A DNA stretch of 64,000 nt. It comes from Todiramphus chloris collaris. Taxonomy: Eukaryota > Chordata > Aves > Coraciiformes > Alcedinidae. The translations under genes were made by a program, and so were the position numbers. Below, piece after piece: positions 1-13,330 of this stretch. The stretch is from positions 957,215-1,021,214 of the forward strand of contig JANVCC010000013.1 in the NCBI GenBank assembly GCA_025345505.1. The letters run 5' to 3'. How positions within the stretch are numbered: the first letter of the stretch is position 1; each line of letters opens with the position of its first letter. The notes beneath the pieces were generated by a model, which made no database searches, was not told where the DNA came from, and worked only from the letters and a program-made list of their open reading frames with translations.

Positions 1-3000
1 GTATGGGGCAGAACCTGAAATTTCTGCCTGTCAGGCAAGTACCTCATCTTATCTGATGGCTGCATACTCCCTAAAGCTTTCTGCTGTTGTATAACCTGAA
101 GGAAAACTTTCTCCACCTCCAAAATTTGAAAAAGTCTCAAAATTAATCTGGATCAGCTGATGGCACTGTATAGAGGGGCAGAAACACTCTCTGTCCAAGT
201 GTCCCAGCACTACAAAGGGTACGGTAATTTGTCAGTTATTTCCATGAACGTCTTTCTAAGGCATGAGCTATTTCTTTTCTATGTCAGTTTGTCAATGTTT
301 TTGATACCATTAGGAGCTCTTTTGTCTTTTCTCTTTCCTAATTTCTCAGTAGAGACTCTGAATCACAGTTTCGGTATCTCTATCAAATACACTGTGCAGA
401 ATAGCTTTTATTTCAGCAGCTCAGAAATGTTCTTCACTGAGTGGTCACTGCATAATCACTCCTATGGTTTCAAATACCTTCCTCATTACTTATGCCCAAC
501 AATCCCCACCAAAACCAGAGGCACAGGATTATATGGAATATTTGGCTCCTAAGCAGCTTCTTCCCCACTGGAGGGCCAGTCACTGCATCCAAATTAAACA
601 TTATGCTGCAAATATTCACAGCAAAGGGGAAGAAAACAATAACTGACAGTGGGCAGAGGTCTAGGAAACACTTCCTGTCATTAAATAGGCAAAATATCCA
701 GTTCCAAAATCAACATTGCCTGATGACATCAATGAATAGAAATTAATGAGTGACATTCCTGTGGCCCCTTGCCCATTTCACTTGTGACTTTGATCCCTGA
801 TTTATGTGCAAAATTGAATATGCTGAGCTGAACCACCACCAAAGGGAAAAAGAGCACAAGAAGTAGCAGCATGACAGCCTGAAGAAGCTGCCTTTTTCTA
901 CACTGTAATATTAATATAGATGTTTGAAAGGTGTTGCCTTTCTTCCAAAATGTCCACCACAGGCACAACCAGAACAGATGATCTTATCAGAAACAAAAAT
1001 GGGAGCTAATTCTGCAAACTCTGGAAAACATCTCAAGAGTTTGCAATATGTGTTGATGCTGATGGATGTTCCAGTCTTTCACTTACAAACATCACTTCAC
1101 TGCATACTCCTTTTGCCTGTTGAACAAGAACTTTTGAGGCCACAGAGAAACACAGTCCTACTTTATAACTGTATTTTACTTGGCCCAGTATCAGTGTTTT
1201 CAAAGTCCTACTGCATCACAGCCCTTTGAAGTGTAATGCTACATTGAAGTATATATTCTATAGCTATGCCTTGAGCTATTGTGTCTAATAGGCTTTCTGG
1301 TGGCTTTTCAAAGACATTAAACATATGTAAGGTTTAAAATTCACAGGCAAGAAAGCCAGTATGCACATCCATACCCTACTAAGCTCAGCATGAGAGTATG
1401 AGACAACTTCAAAGCCTTCAAATGCAAAATTCAATAGGCTAAAGAAATCTTTTGCCCAAAAACAAACTTCTAATCGAGCACTTTCCCTGAATCTTCTGAA
1501 GTAGGGAGACATCCACAAGAGAGTACAATCTGCACAATAACCCTTGATCACATTTCTCTGGAATTTGTTTTTTTCCTCTGACCTCAGGGACATCAGTTCT
1601 TCCTTGCACTTGAAAGCTAAATCACATTCAAACAAATTATGACTTCAAAGCACATTTACTGCTTCTGAGTCACTCCATAGGTGGATGCTGCTGTTCCAGA
1701 GCAACTGAATTGATCATGCTCAGTTGGAAGCTGGGCCAAGCCCAGGCAGAGTAAGGCACTCTGGAAGATATGAATGTTCTTATGGGAGCCACAGGTCCCA
1801 TTTTTGTGTAGGAATAGGCTTGAATGCATACCATCAAGCAAAGGGAAGTTGTATTCTCTTTGTTTCAGAAGCCAACAAAATGGTGACAGCTTTTTCTTTC
1901 TCTTTTAGCTGAGATACGGAAAACCAGTGGAGGGGATGGGATTCGACTTTCATAGTTTAGGTCCCTAACTGAAGTCCCTTACCAACCATAGAATGAATGA
2001 AACAAGGAAGACACTTTTTTGTTCTCCACAGACAGTTCCAGTCTGAGTCACTAAGTGCTCCCTGACTGCATAGAGAGCTTGGTCACCTTTGGAGGGTGAT
2101 CTAGTCTATTGGACTCCAGTGAAATCTAGAGTTTACAAGAACCAGTAAGCAATACAGACTGTGTCCATATATCCAGTATTTGTTCTGCTCCACCCTCTTC
2201 TGACATGGAGGGGAAAAAGTTGGTTTTGTTTGTTTCTTTCATTTGGTTTGTTTGTTTGCTGTATTTTGTTTTTGTTTTAACTGCCCATAGGTGTAATGTC
2301 ACATACCCTGAGATGATCTCGAACTGTACTGCTAAGACATAGGCACATCTAGTGCTCTGATATTTTCCCCTGAGAACTGCTAGTCATCAGACCCTGATGG
2401 TCAAATACATGCACCCTCAAAACTGTTGGGTCTGGAAGCACAGCCTATGTGTAGCCTTAACCACTCATCTAGGATCTCCAATTTCTTTGATTTTTTCCTC
2501 TGAGACTTTTGAATCTCCATCCACATGGTGGATTCGTTTGTTCTGGAGGTCTGAACAGTGTGCCCCATGGCCTGCTGGCCAGGTGTATTGAGTAAGTGAT
2601 CTCAGTACTCTTTGAGGAGAGTAAAATATAAAGCTTACAGTTAGTCAAGGTGTGCTGCACTGTTGTTGGCTGTCAAAATTATTTACACTACCAATAGCAT
2701 TTATATCTTTTCTCATGGATTTTATGTGAAGTCCAGGTACTTGTTGATCTAAATGTAGATTACAAGAGAACCTTTAATATGAAACTAATGGACACACCAG
2801 CAGAGAGGACATCAAAGTCTGGTGATGAAAGTCATCATCTAAGAAAAACTTTGAGCATAAAAAAGGAAGTATTAATTGAATTAAGCTTTTCTAGCACTAG
2901 GAAATCCTGGAAGGATTGTATAGCTTTTTTGAAACTCACACAGGGACACAGATATGTGAGGTCTACAGAGGTGGTAAGAGCTTGATAGTATGCTACTGGA

Positions 3001-5319
3001 GTTACTGCAATATACTTTCAGAAATTAGCTGTCAAAAATTAAGAAATGCAAGAAAGATTAGCTTTCACCCATTACATTTCTGTCAAAAAATATAATTTAT
3101 TGATTTCTTCCTAATTTCTTCTGTTATGATAGGTGATACTTGATCAAAACAGACCTTTTGTGATTTTCAAGTTTTAGGCTTCATAAGTAGATCTTGTAAT
3201 AAATTGCAGAGTATACAAACTGGGAAAAATACTCTAGATAGCAGGGAACAGGGTTTTGGATGGGTCACACAAAAATTTAGTTTTGAGTGGTTTCATCCTT
3301 TTAGTATTTTTGTGTTAGGTCATTCTGTATTCTTTTTGTTTAGATAACTAAAGTCAAAAATCAGGGAAGTGCAAAGTCCAGCTAAGCAGTATTTACAAAT
3401 TTACGGGTATGAAAATAATCTGCAGTCAAGGGGAACACATTTGTAACTGATGGCTGAGCATTTCAATTTACACTTCTGTGCTTTCCTCAAACTATTTCTG
3501 CTGAGTAACCAAGACCATCACAGTGCTATCTATCTCTAACTTTAAAAAACACCTAACCAACCCTTATTCCTTTCTTTTATTTTGTTTCCTATTGTTTATT
3601 TCTCCTCCTACCCTATGTCTCATCTACCATTATGAATTATTCTAATGCTACTGTAGTACCTGAGCCTCTTAACAAGACATTTGCTCAAAGAAGACCTAAT
3701 GTTTATGAAAGGTGCTGATATGTCAAAGCAGATGTCCTTGTTGAAGCATGTTGGTTGTGATGAACTTTGAAGGGAGCAGTGGTATAAGTTTTATGGGCAG
3801 GTTTTGTTTCTCGATGTTCTGCACTTTGCCGAGGCCAGGCTTTTCTCATGACACTGGGGAAGCCTTGCCTGCAGGTCACAGAGAGTTGTCACATGCTTTA
3901 CAAATCTCATTCTCTGAAAGGCCTGAAACTTTAACTTTTTTTTCTAAATTGGAAAAATCTTTTTTTCAGATTTTCTTTTTTTCTCACCAAAATAAGAATT
4001 CAACACTTAAATCAGTTCCATTTCAGACACTGCAAGCTCTTTTTCCTCCCCTATTCATGTCTGTATGTTCCCATGATAGAGCCTATACCCATTTCATTGA
4101 TGAAGATATTAAAAATAAGTTGAGGAAATGTTGATTGATACTATGCTTTTCTCTGATTAGAAATTATACACTAAGACACTAACTTTTAAATGATTGTATG
4201 AAGAAACATTACTTTAGAATTAGAAGGGGAAAGTTATCTTAAACAGAAAATCTGCTCCTGTTCTGCCATACACTAGAGCAAACACACACAAACCAGCAGG
4301 AATATTTTGAACCAACTTTCTTTTTTTTTTTTTTCATTCTTCTTTTCCATAAGGTAATACTGAACCACATCTATTTCTTTCATCTTTATTCCAAGGTACC
4401 ACTTAATCCTAGGAAATGTCTGTTCAGTATCTGCTTGTCTTCATATGATGATCCTGTTTAGTTGGGGTTTTTTTCCCCCCTAAATGTTTCTAGAATTAAT
4501 TGCAACTGCCAAAGTGATGAAATAAATGGGTAAATAATATCCCAAATAAAGGATTTATCAAATTTTAACTTGATCAACTGGCTGGACATTTTATGTATTA
4601 ATAATGTGTTGGTCCTGATTTTAGTAAGAAAATTTGTGCTGCTATTCCTTGAGAGGAAATGTAGTATTTGGGTTTTTTTCCCAGAGCAATTTTTTTAGAG
4701 AAAAACCAAAACAAAGATTGTTTAGCCTCCAGAGCCCTAAGTAATATTGATTTGACTAGGAAGAAAACACTGATATTATATAGATTTTTTTCATAATTGT
4801 CTGCTTTGAAAAACAAAACAACTAAGTGGACCCTCTTATTTCAAGTGTCTGCAGGAAACTGGGTTGCACATTACTGTCCCATCAGGCTGGGTCTCACTAG
4901 TAGACCTTCTACATTGTTTATACCTACCTCCCACATAGATAGCTAAGTCACCACTTTAGTGCAAGTCACCCACAGCACAGAAGGTACTAAACAGATCCCT
5001 CAAGTGCCTTAAAGTCTGTTCCAAATCCCTTCGAACCTGCTGGGACTCTTCCTGCTTCACTACTAAAAACATTTTGCAAAGCTATGTGATAAGGGAGACA
5101 GACAGCTGCATGGGTTATATTCAAACTTTGACCCAGACAGGGCAAAGCAATCGCTCCAATGCCTTCCTTCGGTCAAACATAACCTGTGGATGGCAAAAGC
5201 AGAGATGCCTTGCTTCACTGCTCCCTCCTCCACAGGCAGAGCCAGGGAGAAAAGGGCCATCAGCCAGTAAAAAATAAAAGCTGCCCACAGAAACAACTGA
5301 GCGTCAGGTTCACTCAGCA
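1..5319. other. Anonymous repeat-poor sequence, no gene supported
   Basis: I see no CR1, LTR or RNA gene here. Open frames at 160-552 (+), 1285-1635 (-) and 3748-4134 (+) have no recognisable domain, no biased codon pattern and no convincing splice sites. I treat them as chance frames. Low-complexity patches include a TTTG-rich stretch at about 2222-2278, CT-rich DNA around 3541-3620 and a T-run near 4320-4335. This fits intergenic or intronic DNA; nothing indicates which. Confidence 0.6.
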
Positions 5320-5325
5320 TCATCT

Positions 5326-5470
5326 GATAACCCCATGGAACAAGTGATCAATATTTATCAGCATCACAGTTCTCCTGCTAGTGATAGTTAATGGGCTGAT
5401 AATGCCATCCTCCTTGTAGCCAAATCCCATCAGGGAGAAGACAGCTGGAGTTAAAGGATAAAATTTATCA
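5326..5470. promoter_or_regulatory. Candidate regulatory cluster of GATA motifs with an E-box
   Basis: Six GATA-type cores lie within 145 bp: TGATAA at 5326, TTATCA at 5355, TGATAG at 5382, TGATAA at 5397, GGATAA at 5456 and TTATCA at 5465. A CAGCTG E-box at about 5442 sits upstream of the 5456 core with nine bases between CTG and GATA. That is the spacing known for GATA1/TAL1 composite elements, although the base before GATA is G rather than the usual A or T. The motifs are seen directly; enhancer activity is inference. In AT-rich DNA some clustering arises by chance. Confidence 0.3.
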
Positions 5471-6084
5471 GATCTGGCAGGAGACAGTTTAGGAGGCTAA
5501 AATTAACCTTGGACCATTCACAAAAAGAACTAATTGTTTGTGACTGCTAGATTCCTGCCAGTGGCAAAGGTTTATTGCTGCACAGATCTTAACCTGATAG
5601 TAGCTTTTCTGCATCAGGGGAAAAAAAAAAAAAAAAGAAAGTTAAGCAATTAAAAAAAAAAATCCAGGGTTCTTTTTAAACCCCTTACCCAAAGAAATAT
5701 AAATTAATGTACATATAATGAAAATAAATCTAAAGCTTACACATTTGTGCTATAATGATTCAAGTTCCTTCAGTAATCTGGAAGATACAGTGAATTCAAG
5801 TGCTTGAGAGAATCTTCATCAAGAAAGGAGAAAAAAAAAAAAAGTGTGTCAGAAAAGCTGAAGAAAGCTCAAGTCTGCTGAATTACTCTGCCTTTACTAA
5901 AACCTCCAGTGATTTAATTTCCTCCCCTTCCCCTACTAGCACTATACAAGCTGGTTTGGCTGAAGAGTTATCAGCTGGAACTCATCAAAAAGGAGGCAAA
6001 TAAACAAGCCACATGACCAAAGGTGGTAGTAAACTTTACTTCAGGATCTGAGGATGTGTAAGAGAGGGAAGATGCTACTCTTGG
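5471..6084. other. Anonymous sequence with A-runs
   Basis: No gene or mobile element is recognised. A-rich runs occur at about 5622-5640 and 5829-5842. The sequence around 5480-5610 contains several TAATT-type homeodomain-like cores and continues the character of the GATA cluster beside it, so the candidate regulatory region may be longer than marked. Confidence 0.45.
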
Positions 6085-6890
6085 CAATATCCTTGAGTTA
6101 CAGATGTCTTGACTTTCAGCTATAGTGATGTTGAGCAAATGTCCTGCATAACAGAATTACAGAGTGAACTCCAGTACAGGAAAGTGAACCTAGTAACACC
6201 TGCTCAAGCAGCCTGTTGAGGGGAAAAAGGGAGAACTCAGAGCTGGAGAACAGGTTTGCTTCAGAGAAGAAGAAGAAAAAGAATTGGTGGGAGCACAAGA
6301 TAAGCTGGTAAGTGAGAACACAACACATTTAATTCAACAAAGAAAGGAAAAGACAGACAAGGAGCCCTTGGTACCTGGTATGGAGAAAATGAGAATTTAT
6401 ACCAGGAGAAGGCCTTTGTTAGAGAAAAGAAAATTAAAATCACACAACAGAAGCTAATGTAGAGAAAACGAGAACTGAGAAACAGGATTGGAACTAAGAG
6501 AATCTTAAAAATAACAGGGAGGATCCTACTGAGTGTTTCTGGCATCAGGGCAAGAACTTACACTTCAACGAGTAAAGGTTGTCTACACTAGGCTAGAATG
6601 CTCAAAGAAGAGAAGGTTTAAGTTCTTCCTCTGGAATTTGTCCCATTCACAGGAGATGAATGTAAATAGATAGCAAGAAAAATTAAAACCAAACAACCGG
6701 GAATGGTTATGATAAGAAAGGTTTGACTTCCAGTCACAGATACTCAGGCAAAAAAAAGCTTTTCCTGAAGGACTGACACCATCCAGGTGTCTGGGATACT
6801 GAGGCAGGATGTGGATGACTTAAAAAGAGAAATGGAAGAGTGGAGAAGTGATCTGGAGACTCTTCTGACTCACCATAGTGTTAAAACTTA
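6085..6890 (+). pseudogene. Purine-rich stretch with broken coding-like frames (possible decayed ORF)
   Basis: The plus strand is strongly purine-rich, especially 6215-6540. Three stop-bounded frame segments look protein-like but lie in different frames. About 6110-6215 reads a Glu/Gln-rich segment containing SDVEQM and ELQSELQYRK. About 6197-6454 is open for over 80 codons and contains a Glu/Lys-rich run and KELVGAQDKLVSENTTH. About 6777-6888 contains GILRQDVDDLKREMEEW, with heptad spacing typical of a coiled coil. None starts with a good ATG and there are stops between them. This could be a frameshifted relic of a coiled-coil ORF, for example a LINE ORF1 or a retroposed gene. It could also be a by-product of purine bias. 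I do not recognise the family. Confidence 0.3.
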
Positions 6891-8620
6891 GCTCAAGTGA
6901 ATGAGGATTTAGTGAAAGATTAGATACTGGAGAATCAGTAGGAAAGAATGTTAAAAATGTTTTTTTGAGGCAATTTTTTGAACCATTGATAAACCCTGAG
7001 GGTTAAATGTATTTATGGATCAAGGATCTCTGTCATACAACTGTAGAGATCAATAAATACTGTAAGTTATACCCTTAATGAGAGACGTTATTGCTTAGAT
7101 TATCACCTGAGACTGAGAAATGTGAGAACTGCCAAAGTCAATCTGAATTGCACATCATGAAAGATAATCAAGCAAGTAGAATAAGTCTTTCATCCGTAAG
7201 AAGCAAGGAAGATGAAGGAAATCAGTGTCATTTGTTTCAACCTAGATGAGTAGATATAGGAAGAATACTTTGAATAAAGCAAGTAAACTGCTAAGAGCAT
7301 TTCTTTGTCTTGTCCAGAGAGCATGTCTGATAATTGATTTCTTCATGTTTCTCCCACAAGTTCTTTGTTAGCTGGAAAAAGAATAAACTGATGACAAATT
7401 CAGTTAGCAATACAACTGTTCATGTTAAGCTAAATGACTTGCAAGGTTGGTGTTGTCTCCCCATCAGAAGAAGCTTAGGCAGACACATAACGATCCCAGT
7501 TTGTAAACAGGTATCTAAGAATGTATATAAATGGCAGAGGCTGTGTATGGCGAGTTGACTTTTATTTCTTCTGTGACTCTTGTGTGTAAAGCACACTAAA
7601 AATAAGCAGAAGACCAAAACTTCAGCATACTAGTTCTTGGGATAAATATGGTTTTGGGATTGTTTCTCAGACAGCAAACATCTCCACTGAAAGGAACTCC
7701 ATTGAAATAATTTCTTCTATGTCCAAGTCAGCACTAGCAAGATTACCTAGCAGAGAAAGTTAACCATGCATTTATTTTCTTTGGCATATCTCTAAGAACC
7801 AAGCATTTTGTCCCTTTCCAGCTCTATTATTTCTTCTATCCCCTGCAAACCACAGCACAAAGATCATACTAAAGGGTGTTGCAGTGATAAGACAAATTCC
7901 CTGACTATAAATAAATATTATTAGTAATGTTATATGGTGATGGTAGTACATGTATTAGGTAATAATTAAGGAAACTTAAATAGTTATATTATGGAAACCC
8001 TTCAAGCTAACTCTTTAACAGTAGCATGCAAAACTAAGAGGTAACAAAAGTAAGATGTGGAGTTAATGTACTGATAAGTCACAATCAGTCTAAATACCAT
8101 CCTACATTCAGGATATGGGTAAGAAACATTTCATTTATGGATAATAACAAACACTAGGAATTTTTATCTAAACAGAAGACACATACCAAGCCATACAGAA
8201 AATCTTCCTTTAGTGTTGGTGCAGGAATGAGATGCAGAGAATGAAAATGATTTAAAATACCACAGACACACATTGAGAAGGCAGACAGAATACACAGCAC
8301 AAAGACCTGAAAATCAAACTTGGATGAGAAACATGAATAGATACGAAAGTGAATTTAATACCCACTTCCACTCCCCCCCAAGCTAATACAACCAATACTT
8401 CCACCTGAAGAAATCACAAACAAATAACCACTCCTTCCTGAAGAGAGAACACTCAGTAAAAGCCGGGTTCAGTGGAAATATATTTGTCTGAAATTGCATA
8501 AATAGGAATCATATGAATTTGAAGTCATTTTATGGGTACAAGTCCATTAGTCAGTTTGAAATGTTATGAGGATAAAACTCAAAACAGCATGAAAAAAAAC
8601 CATTGTTAAAATTGCCCAAA

Positions 8621-8658
8621 CAAGCACCATCATTACAAGCACCATCATTACAAGCACC
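8621..8658. repeat. 15-bp tandem repeat, about 2.5 copies
   Basis: The unit CAAGCACCATCATTA occurs at 8621-8635 and 8636-8650 without mismatch, followed by a partial third copy (CAAGCACC) at 8651-8658. Perfect identity suggests recent slippage or duplication. No function is suggested. Confidence 0.9.
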
Positions 8659-11012
8659 CTGCTCCCAGCTCTAAACTAAAAAGCAGAGTATTGAAAGAGT
8701 GAAACCATTCCAGTGCTGTCCTTGAAAACAACTGTCTCTTGGCTGTAGCTTCTATGCTTGTGAACCTGTAGCAAACCAAAGAAATCAACTTTTTATGAGT
8801 TCTGGTAAGCAGCAACATGTTTAGATGGTAGACACTTGGGTGTAGAAAACCTGTTTCTTCTAACAGTTAGCTCTTTCTTTCTTGGTGGAAGTAAAAAGAA
8901 TTATTTACCCCTTAAGAATATTTTATACTTAGAAATATGGATATGACCATGGTTGGTACTCAAAAAAAAAAAAAACACCAAACATTTTTTCCCAAATTGA
9001 CTTCAATAAATTTTGTCATTAAAGTTACCAAATGAAACTCATGTGAATAAGCAAGGTATGTAACTAAGAACACTTTTAATAAAACCAAATAATTGGGTTT
9101 TTTAATGAGTACATCACTGAACACCCTCATTGTTGGACTATATGATGTTTCAAGGTTTTCTCATTCTCTTTTGACAGAACTTTTTCATTTTTTTGTTAAA
9201 TGTTTAATAACAAAGAGAGTATGAACTGAAACACAAACCTCTAACTTTCCAGGCAAAGACTCTGACATTTAGAAGACATTTCAGTTCTTACTTTGGCCAA
9301 TAAACATTTACTATTTTTTCCTCCATTTTGCCTCCAAGTTTTTCTAAGTAGCTTGAATTTTTTTGAGAGAGAGATGTTCTGAAAAAAAATCAGGATGGTT
9401 TCTTTCAAAATTTCTGATATGTCAGTTTATTTGTTAAAAACTATTTGGAAAATCTGAGTAGAATTTTAAAATAGCTTTGAATCCGCCTAAGCAGTACTTT
9501 TATGGAAAATTTTAAAATCATGCATTTCTGCTCATGACAACTCATTTTAGTTACTTAGGTTATTTTCAACATTGCATCTAAAAACTTCGCAGCTGTTCCT
9601 GAAGGGAAACGGAACAGAAATAACCCTGACGAGTTCATTCTGAAGTGCTCCTCCCACAAGTCTATATACTTAAATAGTCAAAACAGACTATTTAGCTACA
9701 TATCTGTTAGGAAAAAAATAAAATAAAAATGCTGCAAAACCAAGGAAGAACAGACGGTGTTCAAAGTACGCAATACATTGCACATTGAACAAGTTTTTGT
9801 TATTTTTACTGTCTTCTGACTTCTTCTGGCTGTGCTATACCTGTGCTAAATGACAAAACTAATGGCAGGCAACTTAAGACGTTCAGAGGCCAAAGTGCTA
9901 GGAACGGATTGCTTTCATTTTCTTTATCGTTCATTATTCAAGTATCTGTTTGTAATATTTAAATGGGTTGGTCAAGTCATAGCATTCACTGCAGAAACTT
10001 ATTAGTGCTCATCATCTTATGACTTCTACCCTACCAGGCAGGGCAAGTGGCATGTGCAGTGTAGATGGGATGAGGATGGGTTAAGTGACAGGGGCAGCAA
10101 AAAAGAGGAAGAAGCTCTTTCCCACTCAAAAAAATGTGCCCCTTTCATTCTACTAAGAGCTACACAGTTGCCTATAGGTCATTTGCTCCTTGAGTCACCT
10201 ATGACTTCTTCCAGGAAAGAAATATTTACATAATTTGGGGACATTCCTTGTTCCTAGAATCCTGAGCTGGGAAACAGTAGGGTTTGGGCAGCATCAGCAG
10301 TGTCTGTATGTGTGCTCCTATTGATACCACAGAAATCTGGCTTGTTCGTTTTGTGACATTAGTTCACATTTCAAGTCCTGGTCCTCCTAAGCTCTAAAAG
10401 TCAAATAGAAAGCAGCCGAGCAACACCTAAACAGAATGCCTCAGTGGCATCTGCTTTCCTTTTACTGGGTATGTCATTTCTCCTGTGAGTGAATATAAAG
10501 TTACCAAACATTATTGTCCATCCAGACCTACAGTACACCACACAAATTTTCTAAGATTTTAAGCACTCAACAAGCTTTTTCTTTTCTGCCTGAAGCATCC
10601 CCAGCTGTTTGAGTGAGCACAAAGAGGTAGGGCAAGGGCTGTCTCGGGCATCAGACTGATAGATACAGCTAGGCACAGAACTCATTGCAGCTACTGCTTG
10701 GCACCTGGCTCCTGGCCTTTAGCCTCTAATTACAGTTTGGCACTAAAACTTGCAAATATTGATTGGTGAAACATTTTGTGATAATAGTGTGGAAATGTTT
10801 AACTGCTCGCTCCTTAATGATATTACTGGAAACATTCTGTAGCTCGTTTGTCCATCCTTTCATCTTGGCACTTGACAGCTTTACTTTCACACAAAGAGGC
10901 CCACACTCCACAGAGGACTTCACACCTAGGCTGAAAATCCCCAGCCATTTACACAGATGCCTAATGTTCTGCATAGAGCTCATTTGGTTCTGGCAAATAA
11001 AATGATTTAAGA

Positions 11013-11050
11013 ATGTAGAAAGATAACTATATGTAGAAAGATAACTATAT
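11013..11050. repeat. 18-bp tandem duplication
   Basis: ATGTAGAAAGATAACTAT occurs twice in direct tandem (11013-11030 and 11031-11048) with no mismatch, followed by the first two bases of a third copy. Each unit contains an AGATAA GATA-type site, so the duplication doubles that site. Confidence 0.9.
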
Positions 11051-12589
11051 GCTTAAACATATAGATACGGGTAACTGGGCTCATAAACATAGGCATTGGA
11101 CATAAAAATTGGAACCGGGGCTATGAATACAAAGAGAGGAGAGAGTGATAGCAAAATATAAAAATGAGAAATAAACACATTACAATTTTATAGTACTTTG
11201 ACTTAGAATTACACATCTTTCTATTTTATTTTTTTTTAATCACCTAGGACAATTGTGTACAAAAGCTTTTGTCATGCTGGAGACATTAATGTACTTTAGT
11301 ACACAGTTCTGTTATCTCTGGAGTAGTCTCATTAATGTTGGTTTGAAATCCTTGTGGGTTATTTTGAATCCAGCAACAACATACTGCAGATTTAACAATA
11401 TTCCTTGATATTTATACTCTGAAAAAAGCAAGGAAGCACAGAAGAAGAAAGGATCTATTGTTCTGGGAGCCCTAGCAACAGCATCACAGTCTCAAAAAGG
11501 TTAATCCCCTGTTTCATCACATCTTGATGCCTTGCTGATAGTCCCCACTGAATGTGTTCATGTGCAGCCTTCTGCAATTTCCTAAAGGCAGAATACGTCT
11601 GATTTTGAAGGCATGGGATGTTTCCTTAATTCAAATGACATGAAATGAAACCTCAATTGGTTCAGTAAAAATTAAAAGAATTCTACAGGGCAAAACCTCT
11701 TGTGTGTGTCTGTGTGTGAGAAATGGATTTCACTAGAACAATGCAAAGAGCAGTACAACAAGCTGCTGGAGATGTCTGGGATTAAGGAAAGATTTGAAGC
11801 TGTTCACATGAAATGATCTAAGGAAAGACTAGTGAACAGTGGATTTTAATGATATATTAAAGAAGTAGATGAGCTCTGAGAGAAATGTTTTATTCCAGAA
11901 CTTCTACAATACGTCTTCATTTTCTCTGGTATATTTTATATTGACAATAAAAAAGTGGGGTATTTTGAATTCCACACTAAGTTAATGAGTATCACGAAAA
12001 CATGTCTTGTGCTGTGTGTAACTCAAAACATGAAATATGAGTTTTCTTTGCAGTTTTGCTTTAGTGTTATACATTCATAGAAAATTTATTGAATGTTAGG
12101 GCTCAGGGTAATAGGTTGGAAATGGCTGCAAAAAAATGAATGGATCCTCACTGAGTAGCCATGGAAGCCACATAGATCTTTCTGTTTGATTTTTTTTTTT
12201 TTTGTAGCTACAAGGGCTACTAGATCCTAGATACTTAGGCATCTAAACCACTCTCCCTTCTTAGCTACAGAAAGCAGTTTTATGGAAATTCAGACCATCA
12301 AACTGCAATGCTTGAGGACAGGTTCTGAAGAAACCTCTTTTTTATCACTGGCTAGGGAGGTAAACCTATCCTAACACTGAATATTTGTTGTATGATGCGA
12401 ATAAGTTGCTGACAGTGTATACTTCATTAAATCAATCCAGATTTTAGTGATTCTACATGCAAAATCTCAAGGACTGTATCTAAAGGATACATTTTCATAT
12501 TGTTGATGTTGCGTCCAAGACTACAGAGAAATTCAGGAGAGGAGTCAGTGCTTCACATCCACTTTCCCAGCATGTGAGCTGCAAAACCT

Positions 12590-12770
12590 CGTCCTCAGAG
12601 ACCCTGCCTGCTGCTGCTTCAAATGGGATTTTTGCCAAGGCATCCTGGCAACCTAAGCTTTTTGTGTCCTTACCCTTAGTCGGTTCGCTGCCTAATGACA
12701 AAATACGCGGCTCAGAGAATTCACCCTGCCAACCAAAGGCACACACACACATCGACTTGCTGCGGTGGAA
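12590..12770. other. CpG-enriched, GC-richer patch
   Basis: About seven CpG dinucleotides fall in this 180-bp patch, including CGCG near 12709 and TCGGTTCG near 12681. The surrounding kilobases are nearly CpG-free. Opposite-strand frames of 79-85 codons overlap here (12495-12752 minus, 12574-12813 plus), but neither has a recognisable domain. It is too small for a classical CpG island. It could be a conserved regulatory element or an unrecognised exon; I cannot decide. Confidence 0.35.
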
Positions 12771-13330
12771 AGCAGAGGATTTTTTCCATCAGCTCTGTAT
12801 GCACAATCAGTAAACAACAGGATCTGGCAGCTGGTATCCCTGAGTTGGATGGCCCTGGAGATGAGCAGAGGAAAAGCAAAGAGTGCCAGGGTATACTACA
12901 GGTTCATACCTGCTCTAATTTACTCCCCTAAGTTTCACAACAATTTGACTAGGAAAGATGAACAAATGTCTTACTCAGGTATGTTTTGATTGGCCTTTGA
13001 GGTTTACAAATCTTACACAGCCCTCATTAAGTGATATATGTACCGCAAACATTTAGCATTGTGTATATGCAGATTTCTTTTTCCATGTCCAAAGAAACTG
13101 TATGTCGACATTTAGATGAATGTTCAGATTCTTTTCTGTAGAGCATGAAGCAAAACTAAAGGGCCTGATCATAATGGAGTCGGGTTTTTTTCATTCTTTG
13201 TGCAAACAGTGTCCTTTGAATACTCAGTGAATTGAAGCTTATCTTTCTTTCATGCAAATCTGTCACCCTAAGAAAAATAAAGTGTTGTGGAGCTTGCAGT
13301 ATATAGAACTATTACCCTCATTCTCTAGAA
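12771..13330. other. Anonymous sequence up to the first CR1
   Basis: I see nothing recognisable. The block ends at the CR1 3' end beginning at 13331. Confidence 0.5.

Larger units (their letters stand above)
6891..12589. other. Anonymous sequence with two short tandem duplications
   Basis: No gene or transposon is recognised in this 5.7 kb. Overlapping opposite-strand frames at 10726-10983 and 10763-11005 have no recognisable domain and mirror each other. Two small tandem repeats are listed separately. Short TG runs occur near 11702-11718, and a T-run at about 12190-12203. Confidence 0.55.

Noticed and set aside
160..552. 130-codon plus-strand frame rich in Phe, Ser and Leu
   Set aside because: Typical of chance frames in T-rich DNA; no family recognised.
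3748..4134. 128-codon plus-strand frame
   Set aside because: No recognisable domain, and poly-T segments give the phenylalanine-rich part.
8621..8658. Start of a CRISPR-like array
   Set aside because: Only 15-bp direct tandem units without spacers, in a eukaryotic genome; a simple tandem repeat.
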